Assembly (NCBI GenBank): GCA_031216915.1 | Contig: CM062294.1 | Coordinates: forward strand, 390,529,217 to 390,593,216 | Direction of reading: 5' to 3' | Source: Pictodentalium vernedei | Lineage: Eukaryota > Mollusca > Scaphopoda > Dentaliida > Dentaliidae | DNA: 64,000 bases | Shown: positions 44,942-56,864 of the stretch, one piece after another | Layout of the letters: each line of letters opens with the position of its first letter | Numbering within the stretch: position 1 is the first letter of the stretch | Made by a program: the position numbers and the translations under genes | The notes under the pieces: model-generated | What the model was told of the DNA's origin: nothing | What the model saw: the letters and a program-made list of their open reading frames with translations, nothing else | Database searches by the model: none

Positions 44942-46568
44942 TTAGCTCACCTGACTGAAAGTCAGGATAAGCTATAGCGATCACTCACTGTCCGTCGTCC
45001 GTCGTCCGTCGTCCGTCGTCCATGAACATGGTATTTGCACCTGCTCCTCCTGAACCGCTGAACCAGTTATAGTTATATTCGAGGTTATTGCTTCTTGCGA
45101 CATCGTATTTTTTTCTTCAGATTAATATGCCCAGCCCCATAGAGACGAGGTGGGGGAAAATCCACCAATTTTTTTAAAATAATCTTCTTCTCATGAACCA
45201 GTTGGTACAATTACTTGATATTTGGTATGTAGCTTCCTTTTGAGATGTTGAATCACGTTTGTTCAAACGAAGTTCGTGGATCAATATTTGCCTTTGTAAT
45301 GGGAGGGGCAATATTTTTGGCCCCGCCCAAAATTTCTATTTTCTAAACCGATGGTCTGTCTGATTTGAACCCAATTTGGCATGTGGTATTATTGAGTCAT
45401 AGGTACTTGACTCATGCAAACAAATTTTCCCGTGTGCCCGTGGGAACTGCAGGGGCTAAAACTAGAAATATTTTCAAACGCCCATATTACCCAAACTACA
45501 CGGAACAGAGAACTGTAATTTGGTATGAAGCATCCGTAGGACCAGTAGAATTGAATGGTAAAAAAAATGCCATCGGTTGTGTCAGGGTGTTCTGTAGGGT
45601 GCATCGAAAAAATATTCTGAGTCAGCATATTCGAAAGAATTAAAAAAAAATTTTCTCCAGAACCATTGATCAGAATCTTTTGATATTGGGTATACTACGT
45701 CCATGAGGGGAGGGGGTGGGGGGGGGGGGGTCAGATACATGCTTGTTAAAATGAAACCCTTGGTTCAGATTTGGGCTCAATACAGGAGCCGAATTTTTAA
45801 CTTAGGGCAATATGGGAAATAATCTTTAAAAATCTTCTTCTTCAGAACCACGAGTCAGAATCTTTTAATGTTTGGAATGCATCATTGTTATGCGGGTTAG
45901 ATTCAAGATTGTTTAAATCAAGTCCCTCGGTTAATATTTGGGCTTCCTGTGGAAGCCCGAATTTTAACTTAGTGCAATATAGGGGATAATCTTTAAAAAT
46001 GTTCTTCAGATCCACCAGTCAGAATTCTTTCATATTTGGTATACAACATCTCGGGGGGGGGGGGGGGGGGGGGGGCAGATTCAAGTTTGTTCAAATCGGG
46101 TCCCTGTGTTAATATTTGGACTCTCTGTTGGAGCCCAGATTTTAACTTAGTGCAATATGAGGAATTTTCTTTAAAATCTTCTTCTTCAGATCCACTAGTC
46201 AGAATCATTTGATTTTTGGTTTTCAACATCCTTTGGGAGGTTAGATCTAAGTTTGTTCAAATCAAGTCCCTGGGTTAATATTTGGGTTCCCGACTGGAAC
46301 CCGAATTCTAACTTAGTCCAGTATGAGGAATAATCTTTACAAATATGCTTCTTGAGATCGAATCAAAATTTTTCGATATTTAAGATCCCTTTGGGAGCAG
46401 CATGCTTTGAGGGTTGAGATTTAATTTGTCCAAAGAAAGTCCCTGGGTTGATATTTGTGTTCCATATGGGGGTGTGGTGGGGTGGGGTGGGGGGGGGGGG
46501 GGGGGTTAACGTAGTGCACAATCCTTCAAGTTTGTTCATGTTCAACTATTCTCGTTATTCGCATCTAT
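44942..46568 (-). mobile_element. 'GCTCACC' tandem-unit element R2
   Basis: Begins TTAGCTCACCTGACTGAAAG then (GTCCGTC)n at 44990-45020, i.e. the reverse of R1. About six ~170-bp units follow, each with a GGGGG..TCAGATTCAAGTTTG segment; the G tract is G13 at 45718, G23 at 46053, G17 at 46489. The element is cut by an insertion at about 46569, and a remnant reappears at 47223-47310. Confidence 0.8.
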
Positions 46569-47222
46569 TTACCAAATAGTTATCTCCCCTGATTGCTAGG
46601 AATTGGCTTGCAAAAATTAGCACTAATTGAATGGGGAATTTTTATATTTCTCAAAATTATATAAAACCCGTGAAAGTTATATTTGCTCTGCGCATCAGAC
46701 ATTTAAGAACGATATATATGCTCTCACTTGGTGATATAATCGAACCATTTCATTCGACCAATTTTTTTCCCCTGTTCATTTAAAAAGGTACGGTTATTTC
46801 GTGTAGAGTGCCATGTAAAATAATGGAAAATTGCGTTTTCGTCAACTTTTAGAGATTAAAATATTTTTTAGTCTTCATATTAGCAATGCTCTGCGCATAT
46901 GTGCATATAATATAGATATTGTCCTCTCTAATCATATAAAAATATATAATCTGACATTTGCCCATTTTTTTCCTTTTGATGTTAAAACCAAGACAAATTT
47001 GATTGTTGTAAAAACACAATTCTCGATTATTGTAATCAAATTAACAATTCTCTTAAATGATTGCACAAAAAACTGTCTGACGCCTTCATTCTCAACTTAC
47101 TTCTCTCGCCGCTTGAGAAAACGATTTCCCGACAAACAAGATTTTATTCACACCTTTCAGTGGATCAATGCTAATTACATTACAGTCAGACTCCAGTATT
47201 CACAGGGGGAGATAACTTTTCG
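46569..47222. mobile_element. TIR element (AGTTATCTCCCC ends) inside R2
   Basis: Ends AGTTATCTCCCCTG and (reverse) AGTTATCTCCCCCTG. The sequence on both sides is R2-type, showing insertion into it. A 140-residue AT-rich frame (46831-47253) overruns the right end and has no recognisable domain. Confidence 0.65.
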
Positions 47223-47315
47223 AATAATACATCCCTACGACGAATTAAGTTGAGTATGTCAAGTCAAGTCCCTGTGCTGATATTTGGGCACCCTAGCGTT
47301 CCATGATTGTAAATG
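47223..47315 (-). mobile_element. Remnant of element R2
   Basis: 'gtcaagtcaagtccctgtgc' and TGATATTTGGGCACCCTAGC match the R2 unit interrupted at 46569. Confidence 0.6.
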
Positions 47316-47352
47316 TAGGCATTATTTCTGCGGTAGCATCCCGATACTAGAT

Positions 47353-48790
47353 AAACAAGAGACCCCGAGGGGACCTTAATCGCTCACCGTCCAAAGTGGT
47401 TCAAAGAAGTGTTTGGGGGTCACATTCAGTTAGACATGGTTCATCAACACTACAAAGGAATGAAGCCATGCAAAGGCAAATTTTATGGAAATGAATCTGA
47501 ACAAACCTGAACCTAACATGCTCTCCTGCCCCCCCCCACCCCCACCCCTGCCCATAGAGAGCCCAAATAATAAGCCAGGGACTCAAATTGAACAAACTTG
47601 AATCTGATCCCTCTTGAGATGTTACAAATGTATATACCAAATATGAAAGAATTCTGACTGGTGGATCTGAACAAGGAGGTTTTTAAAGAAATGTCGTCAC
47701 ATTGCATTAAGTTAAACTTTGGGCTCAAATAGGGAGCCAAAATATTAACCCAGGGACCCGATTTGAACAAACTTGAATCTGACCCACCTAGAGATGTTGT
47801 ATACCAAATATGAAAACATTCTGACTACAGGGTCTAAAGAAGAGGATTTAAAAAAAAATTCCTTATATTGCACAAGTTGATATTCGGGCTCCCATAAGGA
47901 GCCCAAAAATTTACCCAGGAAAGCAATTTGAACAAATCTGAAACTGACCCACCTCAAGATGTTGTATAGCAAATATGAATGCATTCTGACTGGTGGATCT
48001 GAAGAAGAAGATTTTTAAAGAAATTTCCTTATATTTCACTAAGTTAAAATTCAGGCTCTCATAGGGAGCCCAAATATAAACCCAGGGACTCGATTTGAAC
48101 AAACTTTGGTTCTGACCCCACCCCCCCCCCACCACACCCCCCCCCCCCCCCACACACACACCCCTATAGATGCTGTATACCAAATATGAAAGCATTCTGA
48201 CTGGTGGATCTGAAGAAGAAGATTTTTAAAGAAATTTCCTCATATTTCACTAAGTTAAAATTCGGGCTCCTACAGGGAGCCCAATTATTAACCCAGAGAC
48301 TCGATTTGAACAAACTTGAATCTGACCCCAATAGAGATGTTATATACCAAATATCACAAGATTCTAAATGCTGGTTCTGGAGAAGAAGATTTTTTTAATT
48401 TTCAAAAAATGTTTATGGGTACTATCAGAGTAATGCCCCTCGTGGTGCCCCCTGTGGACGCAGAAAGTTTATTTGTATAAGCTTGAATTGACATATGATA
48501 AGGAACATGCACACCAAATTTGGTTCAATTTGGTCTAGTAGTTTGGGAGGAGAAGTCGATAATGTAAAGTTCACGACGGACGACGGACGACGCCGAACGA
48601 CGACGGACAGCAAGTGATAAGTTAAGCTCCCTTCGGTGAGCTAAACATAATCTGGCATGGACAGCAGAGTTATAAATAATTAAACAACTTCATTCCTCTG
48701 TTGTGTTAACTAGCCATAGATGGTAGTTAAATCCTCTTTTAAACAACTTTGGTCAGGTCAGCGCCTCAGGCCCCATGGGGTCTCTTGTTT
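47353..48790 (+). mobile_element. 'GCTCACC' tandem-unit element R3 with terminal inverted repeats
   Basis: Ends AAACAAGAGACCCC(GAGGGGACC) and, reversed, AAACAAGAGACCCC(ATGGGGCC). About six ~170-bp units (TTGAACAAACTTGAATCTGA, 'tgttatataccaaatatgaa', 'attctgactggtggatctga', GGGCTCCxATAGGGAGCCCA), then a GACGGACGACGGACG run at 48576-48610 and an AT-rich end. No target duplication is obvious. C-rich stretch at 48119-48165. Confidence 0.8.
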
Positions 48791-48794
48791 GTAT

Positions 48795-49660
48795 TCGAAA
48801 TATGAAATTTCAGGCAAACTTCAACAAAGGGTGATAACGTCATTAAGATTGACCGAATAATGATGACGGTTATAGAACTTGAACAATATGTTGTTAATAA
48901 AAAGCAGCGCACCAAAACTATTGTTCATGTTTTCGTATAAACAAACTTTTGGATGGACAGACGACACGACGGACGGATGAACGGAGCTCTTCGCCATATC
49001 TCTTCCCTTCGAGGGGCGGTAATGAGCCACCACGCTCCCAACCACCAAGCAATAGACCAGGAATAACGAGTAAAAGGTAATTACAAAATACGAAGTTCAA
49101 GAATATCAGTCCACATCTACTGGACCCCTGCTATCAATAACTTGCCACGGTTGTCTATTTTAGAATGCTACACAGCATATTTGTGTGACTTATTTCGTTG
49201 AAGGGGTGTGATACGCAATAAAAAGGACTCTCATATCTGTTTCCGAACTGTAATATACAATGGCGTGGACATCCTATTATCAGCTTGACAAAGGCTATAT
49301 TGCAGCATTGTTAGGGTCGATCAAGTCGACCTTGGTTCTAAATCAGCTTTGCTAATAACCAGGAAGGTTGGGTTTCCGTGAAAACAATTCACCGAAAAAT
49401 GATGCTGAAACCACATACGTTGGAAGTTTGTCTCTCTACTTGTTTCCGTTTCCTCTTTGTGTAAAACTCGTATTATCACTTGAATATTAACCCCAAACAC
49501 AAAATGTTGTCTCCCCTCGCCACACTACAAGTATCTGATATATCGAGAGTAGCTTGGTGTCGCTAGGAAATGCGTCCTTGCTTCACGTTTCCTTGTGACA
49601 TCAAGCCGGGGTTTACGTGGAATAGTATTCGCATAAAACATATCGCCCCATTGAGATTTC
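48795..49660. other. Unassigned DNA
   Basis: Contains a short GGACGGATGAACGG element-border motif near 48970 that resembles the element ends, but no gene. Confidence 0.3.
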
Positions 49661-49669
49661 TAAACCACA

Positions 49670-49850
49670 ATTTAGGTTTACATGGAATAGTAAACCAAGT
49701 AAACCAGAATAGTTCACTGAAACGTACCCTAAGATAACATGGAATAGTAAGCCAAGTAAACCAGAATAGTTCACTGAAACGTACCCTAAGATAACATGAA
49801 ATAGTAAACCAAGTAAACTGGGATAGTTCATTGAAACATACCCTGGAAGT
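49670..49850. repeat. 57-bp tandem triplication
   Basis: CATGGAATAGTAAACCAAGT.. starts at 49681, 49738 and 49795. Because 57 is a multiple of three, a minus-strand frame (49613-49942) shows a threefold 19-residue repeat (ILGYVSVNYSGLLGLLFHV). Confidence 0.8.
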
Positions 49851-49859
49851 GTGCCAACA

Positions 49860-50160
49860 CTCAAACCGCGAACACGTTTCTCTGCAGATCTCCTGCTTCG
49901 TTCTTTTCCGAAAAATTGGGACGCTTTACAGAAACACAACACAGTAGGTCCCTGTTAAAAAGGCAATAATTAATACTACTCTAAATTCGTATTTCTCCAT
50001 CATTACTTGTGCCAATCCGTCTTGTCCCTATTGGGTTTTTATATATATATAAAGGGAACTCATCTTCCAAAGCCGTTATTTCTTCTTTCAAATTATTAAT
50101 TTGTTAAACTGACGTGACCTTAGCAAGAAATGTCTCAGATCGGTGGATGGGGACTGTTTT
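49860..50160. other. Unassigned DNA
   Basis: Nothing recognised except (TA)n at 50041-50051. Confidence 0.3.
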
Positions 50161-50164
50161 TATT

Positions 50165-51788
50165 GGCTCAACTTGACAAAGTCAAGCTGAGCTTATCTAA
50201 TCGCTCTCCGTCCGCCGTCCATCCGTCATCCGTCAACACCATGTTTTGGTCTTCTCGTCTATAACCACTGGGCTAATTCAAGGGAAAGTTTATATGAGTG
50301 GTGGTCCCGAAGGGGCATTGCATGTTTGTTCACTTCAGCATACCCAGCCCCATAGGGAGGGGTGGGTGGAAAATGCTCCAAAATATTTTAAAAATCTTCT
50401 TCTCATGAACCAGTGGGTACAATGACTTGATATTTGTTATGAAGCATCCTTTTGAAGTATAAAATCAAGTATGTTCAAAAAAAGATCGTGAAGCAATATT
50501 TGGCTTTGTAATGGGAGGGGTAAGATTTTTGGCCCCACCAAAAATTTCTTTTTTCTGAACCGAAGGTCCGGTTTGAACCAAATTTAGTATGTGGTATTAT
50601 TGGGTCATAAGTACATGACTCGTGCAAAAAAAATTCCCGCGTCCCCGTGGGAACTCCAGTAGTTAAGAATAGAAGTATTTTCAAACGCCCATATTTCCCA
50701 AACCACACAGAACAGAGAACTGTTATTTGGTATGAAGCATCCTTAGGGCCAGTAGAAGTGAATGGTAAAAAAATTGCCATCGGTTATGTTAGGGTGTCCT
50801 ATAGTGTGTATCGAAAAAATGCTGAGTCAGCATATTTGCAAAAATTTTAAAAAAATCTTTTCTCCAGAACCAATGATCAGAATCTTTTGATATTTGGTAT
50901 ACAGAATCCATAGGGGGGTCTGATATAAGTTTGTTAAAATGAAGCCCATTGGTTCATATCTGGGCTCAATACAAGAGCCCAAAGTTTCAACTTAGGGCAA
51001 TATGGGGGAATATTCTTTAAAAATCTTCTTCAGAACCACCAGTCAGAATCTTTTAATGTTTGGTATACATCATTGTTATGAGGGTCAGACTCAAGATTGT
51101 TCAAACCAAGTACCTAGGTTAATATTTAGGCTTCCTATGGAGGCCCAAATTTTAACTTAGTGCAAAATGGGGGATAATTTTTAAAAATCTTCTTCAGATC
51201 AACCAGTCAGAATGCTTTCATATTTGGTATACAACATCTCTAGGGGGTCAGATTCAAATTTGTTCACCTTGGGTCCATAGGTTAATATTTGGACTCGCCA
51301 TGGTAGCCCAAATTTTAACTTAGTGCAATATGAGGAAATTTCTTTAAAAATCTTCTTTTTCAGATCCACCAGTCGGAATGCTTTCGTTTTCGTATGGAAA
51401 ATTTCTAGGGGGGTCAGATTCAAGTTTGTTCAATTCGAGTGTCTGGGTTAATATTTGGGCTTCCTTTGGGAACCCAAATTTTAACTTAGTGCAAAATGAG
51501 GGAATTTCTTCAAAAATCTTCTTCTTCAGATTCACCAGCCAGAATCCTTTCATATATGGTTTACAACATCTCTAGGGGAGTCAGATTCAAGTTTGTTCAA
51601 ATTGGGTCTCTGGGTTTATATTTGGGCTCCCTATGGTAGCCCGAATTTTAACTTATTGCAATATGAGGATTTTTAAAAAAAAAATCTTCAGATCCACCAG
51701 TCAGAATGCTTTCATATTTGGTATACAACATCTCGGGGGTGTGGGGTGGGGTGGGGGTGGGTGGGTGGGTGGGTGGGTGAGTGTGTGT

Positions 51789-51819
<31 letters not shown>

Positions 51820-52312
51820 GTCAGATTCAAGTTTGTTCAAATCGGGTCCGAAAGTTAATATTTGGGCTCGCTATAATAGCGCAAACTTTAACTTAGTGCA
51901 ATATGAGAAAATGTCTTTAAAAATTTACTTCTTCAGATCCAACAGCCAGAAAGCGTTCATATTTCCTATTCAACATCTCTTGGGAGATCAGATTCAACTT
52001 TGTTCAAATCGAGTGCCTTCTTCAGAACCACCAGTAAGAATCTTTTAAAGTTTTGTATACAACATCTCTACGGGGGTCAGATTCAAGTTTGTTCAAATCG
52101 GGTCCCTAGATATATATTTGGGCTCACTATGGTAGCCCAAATTTTAACTTAGTGCAATATGAGGAAATTTCTGTAACAAATTTCTTCTTCAGATCCACCA
52201 GTCAGAATGCTTTCATATTTGGTATACATCATCTCTAGGGGGGGGGGGGGGGGGGGGGGGAAGGGGGGGGTGGTGGTCAGATTCAATTTTGTTCAAATCC
52301 TCGGCGAGATCG
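50165..52312 (-). mobile_element. 'GCTCACC' tandem-unit element R4
   Basis: Begins TGGCTCAACTTGACAAAGTC then CCGTCCGCCGTCCATCCGTC. About ten ~165-170-bp units: 'cagattcaagtttgttcaaa', 'gttaatatttgggct', 'ttttaacttagtgcaatatg', 'cttcttcagatccaccagtc', 'agaatgctttcatatttggt'. The G tract varies from G5 to G23 between units (51803-51820, 52238-52260). The right end stops in AGGGGGGGGTGGTGG followed by unrelated sequence. Confidence 0.8.
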
Positions 52313-52680
52313 CACGTTAGTTGTTCATATTTATACAAGCGTAAATTCCGTTTAGACGTAAAAAGCATGACTGGTGTAGTAAAATGAAAGAAGGCGGAAA
52401 CTCAACACAACCTCCCTAGTTTGCACAGGAGAATGGTCTAAAATACTGCCAGCTGGCATTGACGCTTAACAGTGGTACTTTGATGCATGTGATCATGTTG
52501 CTCCCCGCACTGTATTTTTACCTAATAATTTATATAAAGTGATTTAACAATCCTACCACCTCAGCCCAGTGCTTCTCCTCCATGACAATCAAAGACAGGT
52601 CTTTTTTCATTATTCGAGGATGGCTTGTCTGACTTTAATAGAAACTGCTCAGCGACGCCCCCTTCAAGTGGCGCCCTGGA

Positions 52681-52799
52681 TACGTGTCTTATCTGCTATT
52701 TCTTAGGTCCGTCACTGTAACCAGCAAAAACTACAAATTCACCTGTTGCATAGTTATGATAGAAATTGTAAAAAAAACACCTTTACACACACACACACA

Positions 52800-52833
<34 letters not shown>

Positions 52834-53770
52834 ATCGATCGAGTTGCGACAAGTGGCAATAACAACACGAGACAAACACTGAACGAGTCCTTTCATTCAC
52901 TTCTGTTCTTCGTCGCCAAATCTGACCTCCAAATCAGATTACTGACAGCTGACACAATGACAAGCAAATTCGCATTCATGTACACAAATTTTTAATTAAT
53001 ATCCTGAAGTTAAAAAAACGACAATAAGCCGTGACCCGCTGACCAGGTAAAATCTTTGCGTTTTTGACAGGGACATGTNNNNNNNNNNNNNNNNNNNNNN
53101 NNNNNNNNNNNNNNNNNNNNNNNNNNNNNNNNNNNNNNNNNNNNNNNNNNNNNNNNNNNNNNNNNNNNNNNNNNNNNNAAATTCGCATTCATGTACACAA
53201 ATTTTTAATTAATATCCTGAAGTTAAAAAAACGACAATAAGCCGTGACCCGCTGACCAGGTAAAATCTTTGCGTTTTTGACAGGGACATGTTCCAAATTT
53301 GTAAAGTCGTTTGTTGATCTGATGTTAAATGACCAGGGTACGTGCCTTACCTACTATACCATAGGTCCATCACTGTGACCAGCAAAAACTACAAATTCGT
53401 CGGTTGCTAAGTTATGATAGAAATTGTAAAAAAAAAACCTTTACACACACTCTCTCCCTCACTCTGTCTCCCTCTCTCGCTCTCTCCATCGACCGAGTTG
53501 CGACAAGTGGCAATAATAACACGAGACAAACACTGAACGAGTCCTTTCTCACATTTTTGTCCTTCGTCGTCAAATCTGACCTCCAAAGCAGATTACTGAC
53601 AGCCGACACAATGACAAGCAAATTCGCATTCATGTTCACAAATTTTTTATTAATATCCTGAGGTTAAAAAAACAACAATAAGCCGTGACCCGCTGACCAG
53701 GTAAAACCTTTGCGTTTTTGACAGGGACATGTTCTAAATTTGTAATGTCGTTTGTTGATCTGATGTTAAA
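52681..53770 (+). repeat. Tandem duplication (~445 bp once a false gap is removed)
   Basis: TACGTGTCTTATCTGCTAT.. (52681) and TACGTGCCTTACCTACTAT.. (53339) start two similar copies that share ACCAGCAAAAACTACAAATT, a CA/TC microsatellite (52786-52832; 53443-53482), GAGTTGCGACAAGTGGCAAT and GCCGTGACCCGCTGACCAGG. A 100-N gap lies between them. Confidence 0.8.
53079..53178. other. Assembly gap (100 N) with duplicated flanks
   Basis: 52966-53078 and 53179-53291 are identical over 113 bp by direct comparison, so the two contig ends most likely overlap and the gap is not real. Confidence 0.9.
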
Positions 53771-53774
53771 TGAC

Positions 53775-54885
53775 TTTCCGAGCCTTTGATGTGACAAAAA
53801 GGGATAGAAAAATATGGTTGAATGTTTCGGGTCACGAAAGGTTGAATGAAGAAGGCCGCTGATTTCCCAGCAGCCGTTTCTTTGACCTTTTACTTAACAG
53901 AAGAGGCAAACGGAAATAATACCTTTATCTCCACCTCAAATTCACATATTGCTATCAACCATACTTTATCACAAGTTGATCAGCGTGACAAAAGGAGGGG
54001 TTTCGCCCCCCCCTCCTTTTTTCCAGGAAAAAAAATCCTTTTAGTTTTTTTTTTATTGCGAAGCATGGATTACCAGTCCTCGTCCAACCTGTTAGGACAA
54101 ATGATAACGAAATAATAAATTATTCGACCCTTTACCTAAAACGATTTGAAGACAAAGTTTAGAATGGGGGTCATAAGCTATCAACACTCTATATATAAAT
54201 ACCTTTGAAACTACAAATATTGGACTTTCTACTGTGCTTACTTTATGATACCTTGTTGGAAGGATCTTGACGAGAGGTTGACATGTTATTGGTTGGAAAA
54301 AAAGTTTTGTGTGTAACGCTGGCCAGATTCTCTCGATTTGTAAAGTAAGCCCCCACCTTGCTCCTGCCGTCATGTATCAGCAAATGACAGACTGGCCGAT
54401 TGGTAGATTTTCCGGTGGATACTTGCCAGAAGTGGGCCGGCCCACGAACCAATTTTGTGTCATTTGTCGAATTCCTCATTATATTTTTTCAATTTATGAC
54501 ACCTCGCGGGAACTTGTTTATGACACCAACATAAATATTTTATAACAGACACAGTAGCAACTAGTTACAGTGTAAAATTAAACAGGGGTAGTGTGTAAAT
54601 AGTTGGGGTTAGTGGCCCAAATATCAAGAGTTCATTCCGACCTGTCGGACATGAGAAGAGTTTTCCCAAGGCTGTGTGAGAACTCGAGGCCTGATGATGC
54701 GAAAAGACTCTGTGCCCATGGAAACTTGATGGGCGGACTGGAATTCGAACAACACTGAACCGATGCACTCTGATGTTATCAGAGGACGGTCTGTTTTGGG
54801 CTGACAGGCTGAAAGACGGGATCTCATGGACAAGAGACGTACACATCCCTGGCGTATCTCTTCATGAAAATCGACTTTCCATAAA
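53775..54885. other. Unassigned DNA
   Basis: No gene recognised. The minus frames 54565-54956 have no known domain. Confidence 0.3.
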
Positions 54886-54889
54886 ATTA

Positions 54890-55076
54890 TGACAAGTGCG
54901 CCATCGACGTGCAGTACGCCATAGTACACAACGCCACCGTGCCCCCACGTGGGCAATGGGGGTGAAGTGTCTTGCCCAAGGACACAACGCGGTTGGCGCA
55001 GGTGGGATTCGAACCGAGGACCTCTCGGCTTGCAGCCTGCACCTCTACATATACTGAGCCACTGCGCCCCCTTTAA
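54890..55076 (-). mobile_element. tRNA-headed SINE, 3'-truncated
   Basis: Reverse strand: GGGGGCGCAGTGGCTCAGTA (A-box type), GGTCCTCGGTTCGAATCCCA (B-box), core TGTCCTTGGGCAAGACACTT, then GGCGTACTGCACGTCGATGG. It ends after the first part of the body. Confidence 0.8.
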
Positions 55077-55086
55077 ATATGTTTAA

Positions 55087-55330
55087 CCCTTTACCCAACG
55101 TATCGGCAAAAGAGGGCCAGCGCTATTCTCAAAAACCGCCAATTAATTTTCATTATTTTTTCATTTTTTTGTCTCATAAACATAGGTTATGACCCCTCAT
55201 TGAAACGAGCTCGTCGAGTTCGTTCCAATGAGGAGTCACAACCTATGTTTTTGAGACAAAAAATGAACTAAATTAGTTATTCAAGAATTTTATTTGCAAG
55301 TGTCGTCTGCTTTTCATGTTAGGTAAAAGG
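55087..55330 (+). mobile_element. TTAA-MITE copy 12 (A-end first)
   Basis: TTAA at 55083-55086 and 55331-55334. Tip CTCATTGA/CCAATGAG. Confidence 0.9.
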
Positions 55331-55335
55331 TTAAA

Positions 55336-56860
55336 CAGAGAATAGTCAGACTTTTAAACTGACTGGAAAAACATTGTAAAAAGACAGCTTCTGTATTTTT
55401 ATATTACTGTACAAGAAAATGTCTGAAGTTTGTGAAATTATACGCACATCGATGATAAAACTTTGCTAACATTTCGAAATTTCAGCCTTACTTGAAATTC
55501 CCAAACTCTTCGGGGGGGGGGGGGGGGAGGTCGCAAAAAATGGCAGGATACAAGGTCCGGGTGGGTTTTGGGTGGGTCCGAGCCCCAAAGTGCAGTTTTT
55601 GCCGGTGTCATGCACTTTTTTGCCAAATATCATTTTACAGACAAGTAATTACAACCAAAGTGAATTCAAGTGCTCAGATTCATAACTTAGAACAGAATAG
55701 AGCATTGATAATGTGTTGGGGGCTCCACGTTTTTTCCCCATGTTTTACACTTCATTAGGGGGTGGGTCCTGTTCTGGGCCTGGCAAAAATTTGCAAAACA
55801 AAAAAGTGATTCCCAGCTATTTGGTCATGATTTTCACTACTTTATATTTCTACTAATGCAGTCTGCCTCTTATTAGTGCTTTGTAGCTCCTATTATTTGA
55901 TTCTTCTGTAAGCCTCAGGGTGCCTCATGCCATTGGTATTGTGTGCTTCCATGTATGGAATAATTGGAAAGATTGATAGAATAAAAATCTTGATTGTGGA
56001 AAACGTGTATAATTTCAAGGTAAACATGATTCTGGTGACACTAACATAAAAAAATGAATAAGAGGCAATTCACCATGCCAGGTTGGCTTGTGGCATGGGC
56101 CAAAGAACTTCAGTATTAGGTCTCTCTCAGACCAGCTATTCAAACTAAACATTTAACCCAAAAGTAATGAAATGAAAAACAACTATTTCTTGTGGACAGT
56201 TGAAGATATCCAGGTGGGGAAAATATATTTTGGGCAGGGCTTCTTGTTGGTGGGATTCGAGTGGTGTCTGAACAGCATCGACATGTTGTACATCGGGGTA
56301 AGGGTTGTGTTGCTTGGAACATGAATAGGTGTATATCTGCAATTCAGTTGGTGGAGGCGGGTTCCAGTGGTTACCTGAGGGGTCTGATGCTGCATTTCCG
56401 TTGTGGCTTTATATGCAGAGAGATTGTTTTGGGGCCATCTGTGGCTATGGATGCCTTGGATGCCCAAGAGCAGGGCTGGGATATCAGACAAGTTGGTTTG
56501 CGGCACCTTTCATGTTTGGGAAAAGTATTTATTTTTTTTTCGATTTAGGTAATTTAAATACTTCGTTAAACAGATTTTATAAATTGGGGGGTGGGTCCCC
56601 AATTGTCTTTGAGGAAAAACTGCGCGGGAGGGGTGGGTGTCCAAGACATGACTGGCAAAAATTTTCATTCCGGGGGTGGTGGGTCCCAAAAATTGAAAAT
56701 GTAAAAATTTCCACCTTGTATCCGTATTTTTTTGCCTGACCCCCTCCCCCCCCCCACCCTCGAACCCTTAGGATTAAATTTACAGACAGGTTTAGAAACT
56801 TACTAATAAGGGGAGCTAACTTTCCTGTACATCTCTTCCAATGGCAAGAATTTTCAGCCA
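55336..56860. repeat. Dispersed repeat, copy interrupted by a poly-G TIR element
   Basis: 55420-55505 and 56765-56855 match 9630-9800 on either side of the insertion. Confidence 0.65.
55512..56757. mobile_element. Element with G-run terminal inverted repeats
   Basis: Left end: G16 then AGGTCGCAAAAAATGG..GGATACAAGGTCC. Right end, reversed: GGGTGGGGGGGGGGAGGGGG, TCAGGCAAAAAAATACGGAT, ACAAGGTGG. The direct comparison with the uninterrupted site at 9.7 kb (CCCATACCCTTAGTTAAATT) shows an insertion, with AACTCTT / AACCCTT on the two sides as a possible 7-8-bp target duplication. Subterminal GGGTGGGTCC..CCCAAA motifs recur. Open frames of 90-147 residues lie inside, none recognisable. Confidence 0.65.
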
Positions 56861-56864
56861 TATG

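Noticed and set aside
46831-47253. 140-residue frame
   Set aside because: AT-rich, overruns the end of a TIR element into R2 sequence, and has no domain.
56183-56739. Overlapping frames of 95-136 residues on both strands
   Set aside because: They are inside the poly-G TIR element, no family is recognised and splice sites are weak; the minus frame has some coding-like composition but not enough to call it.
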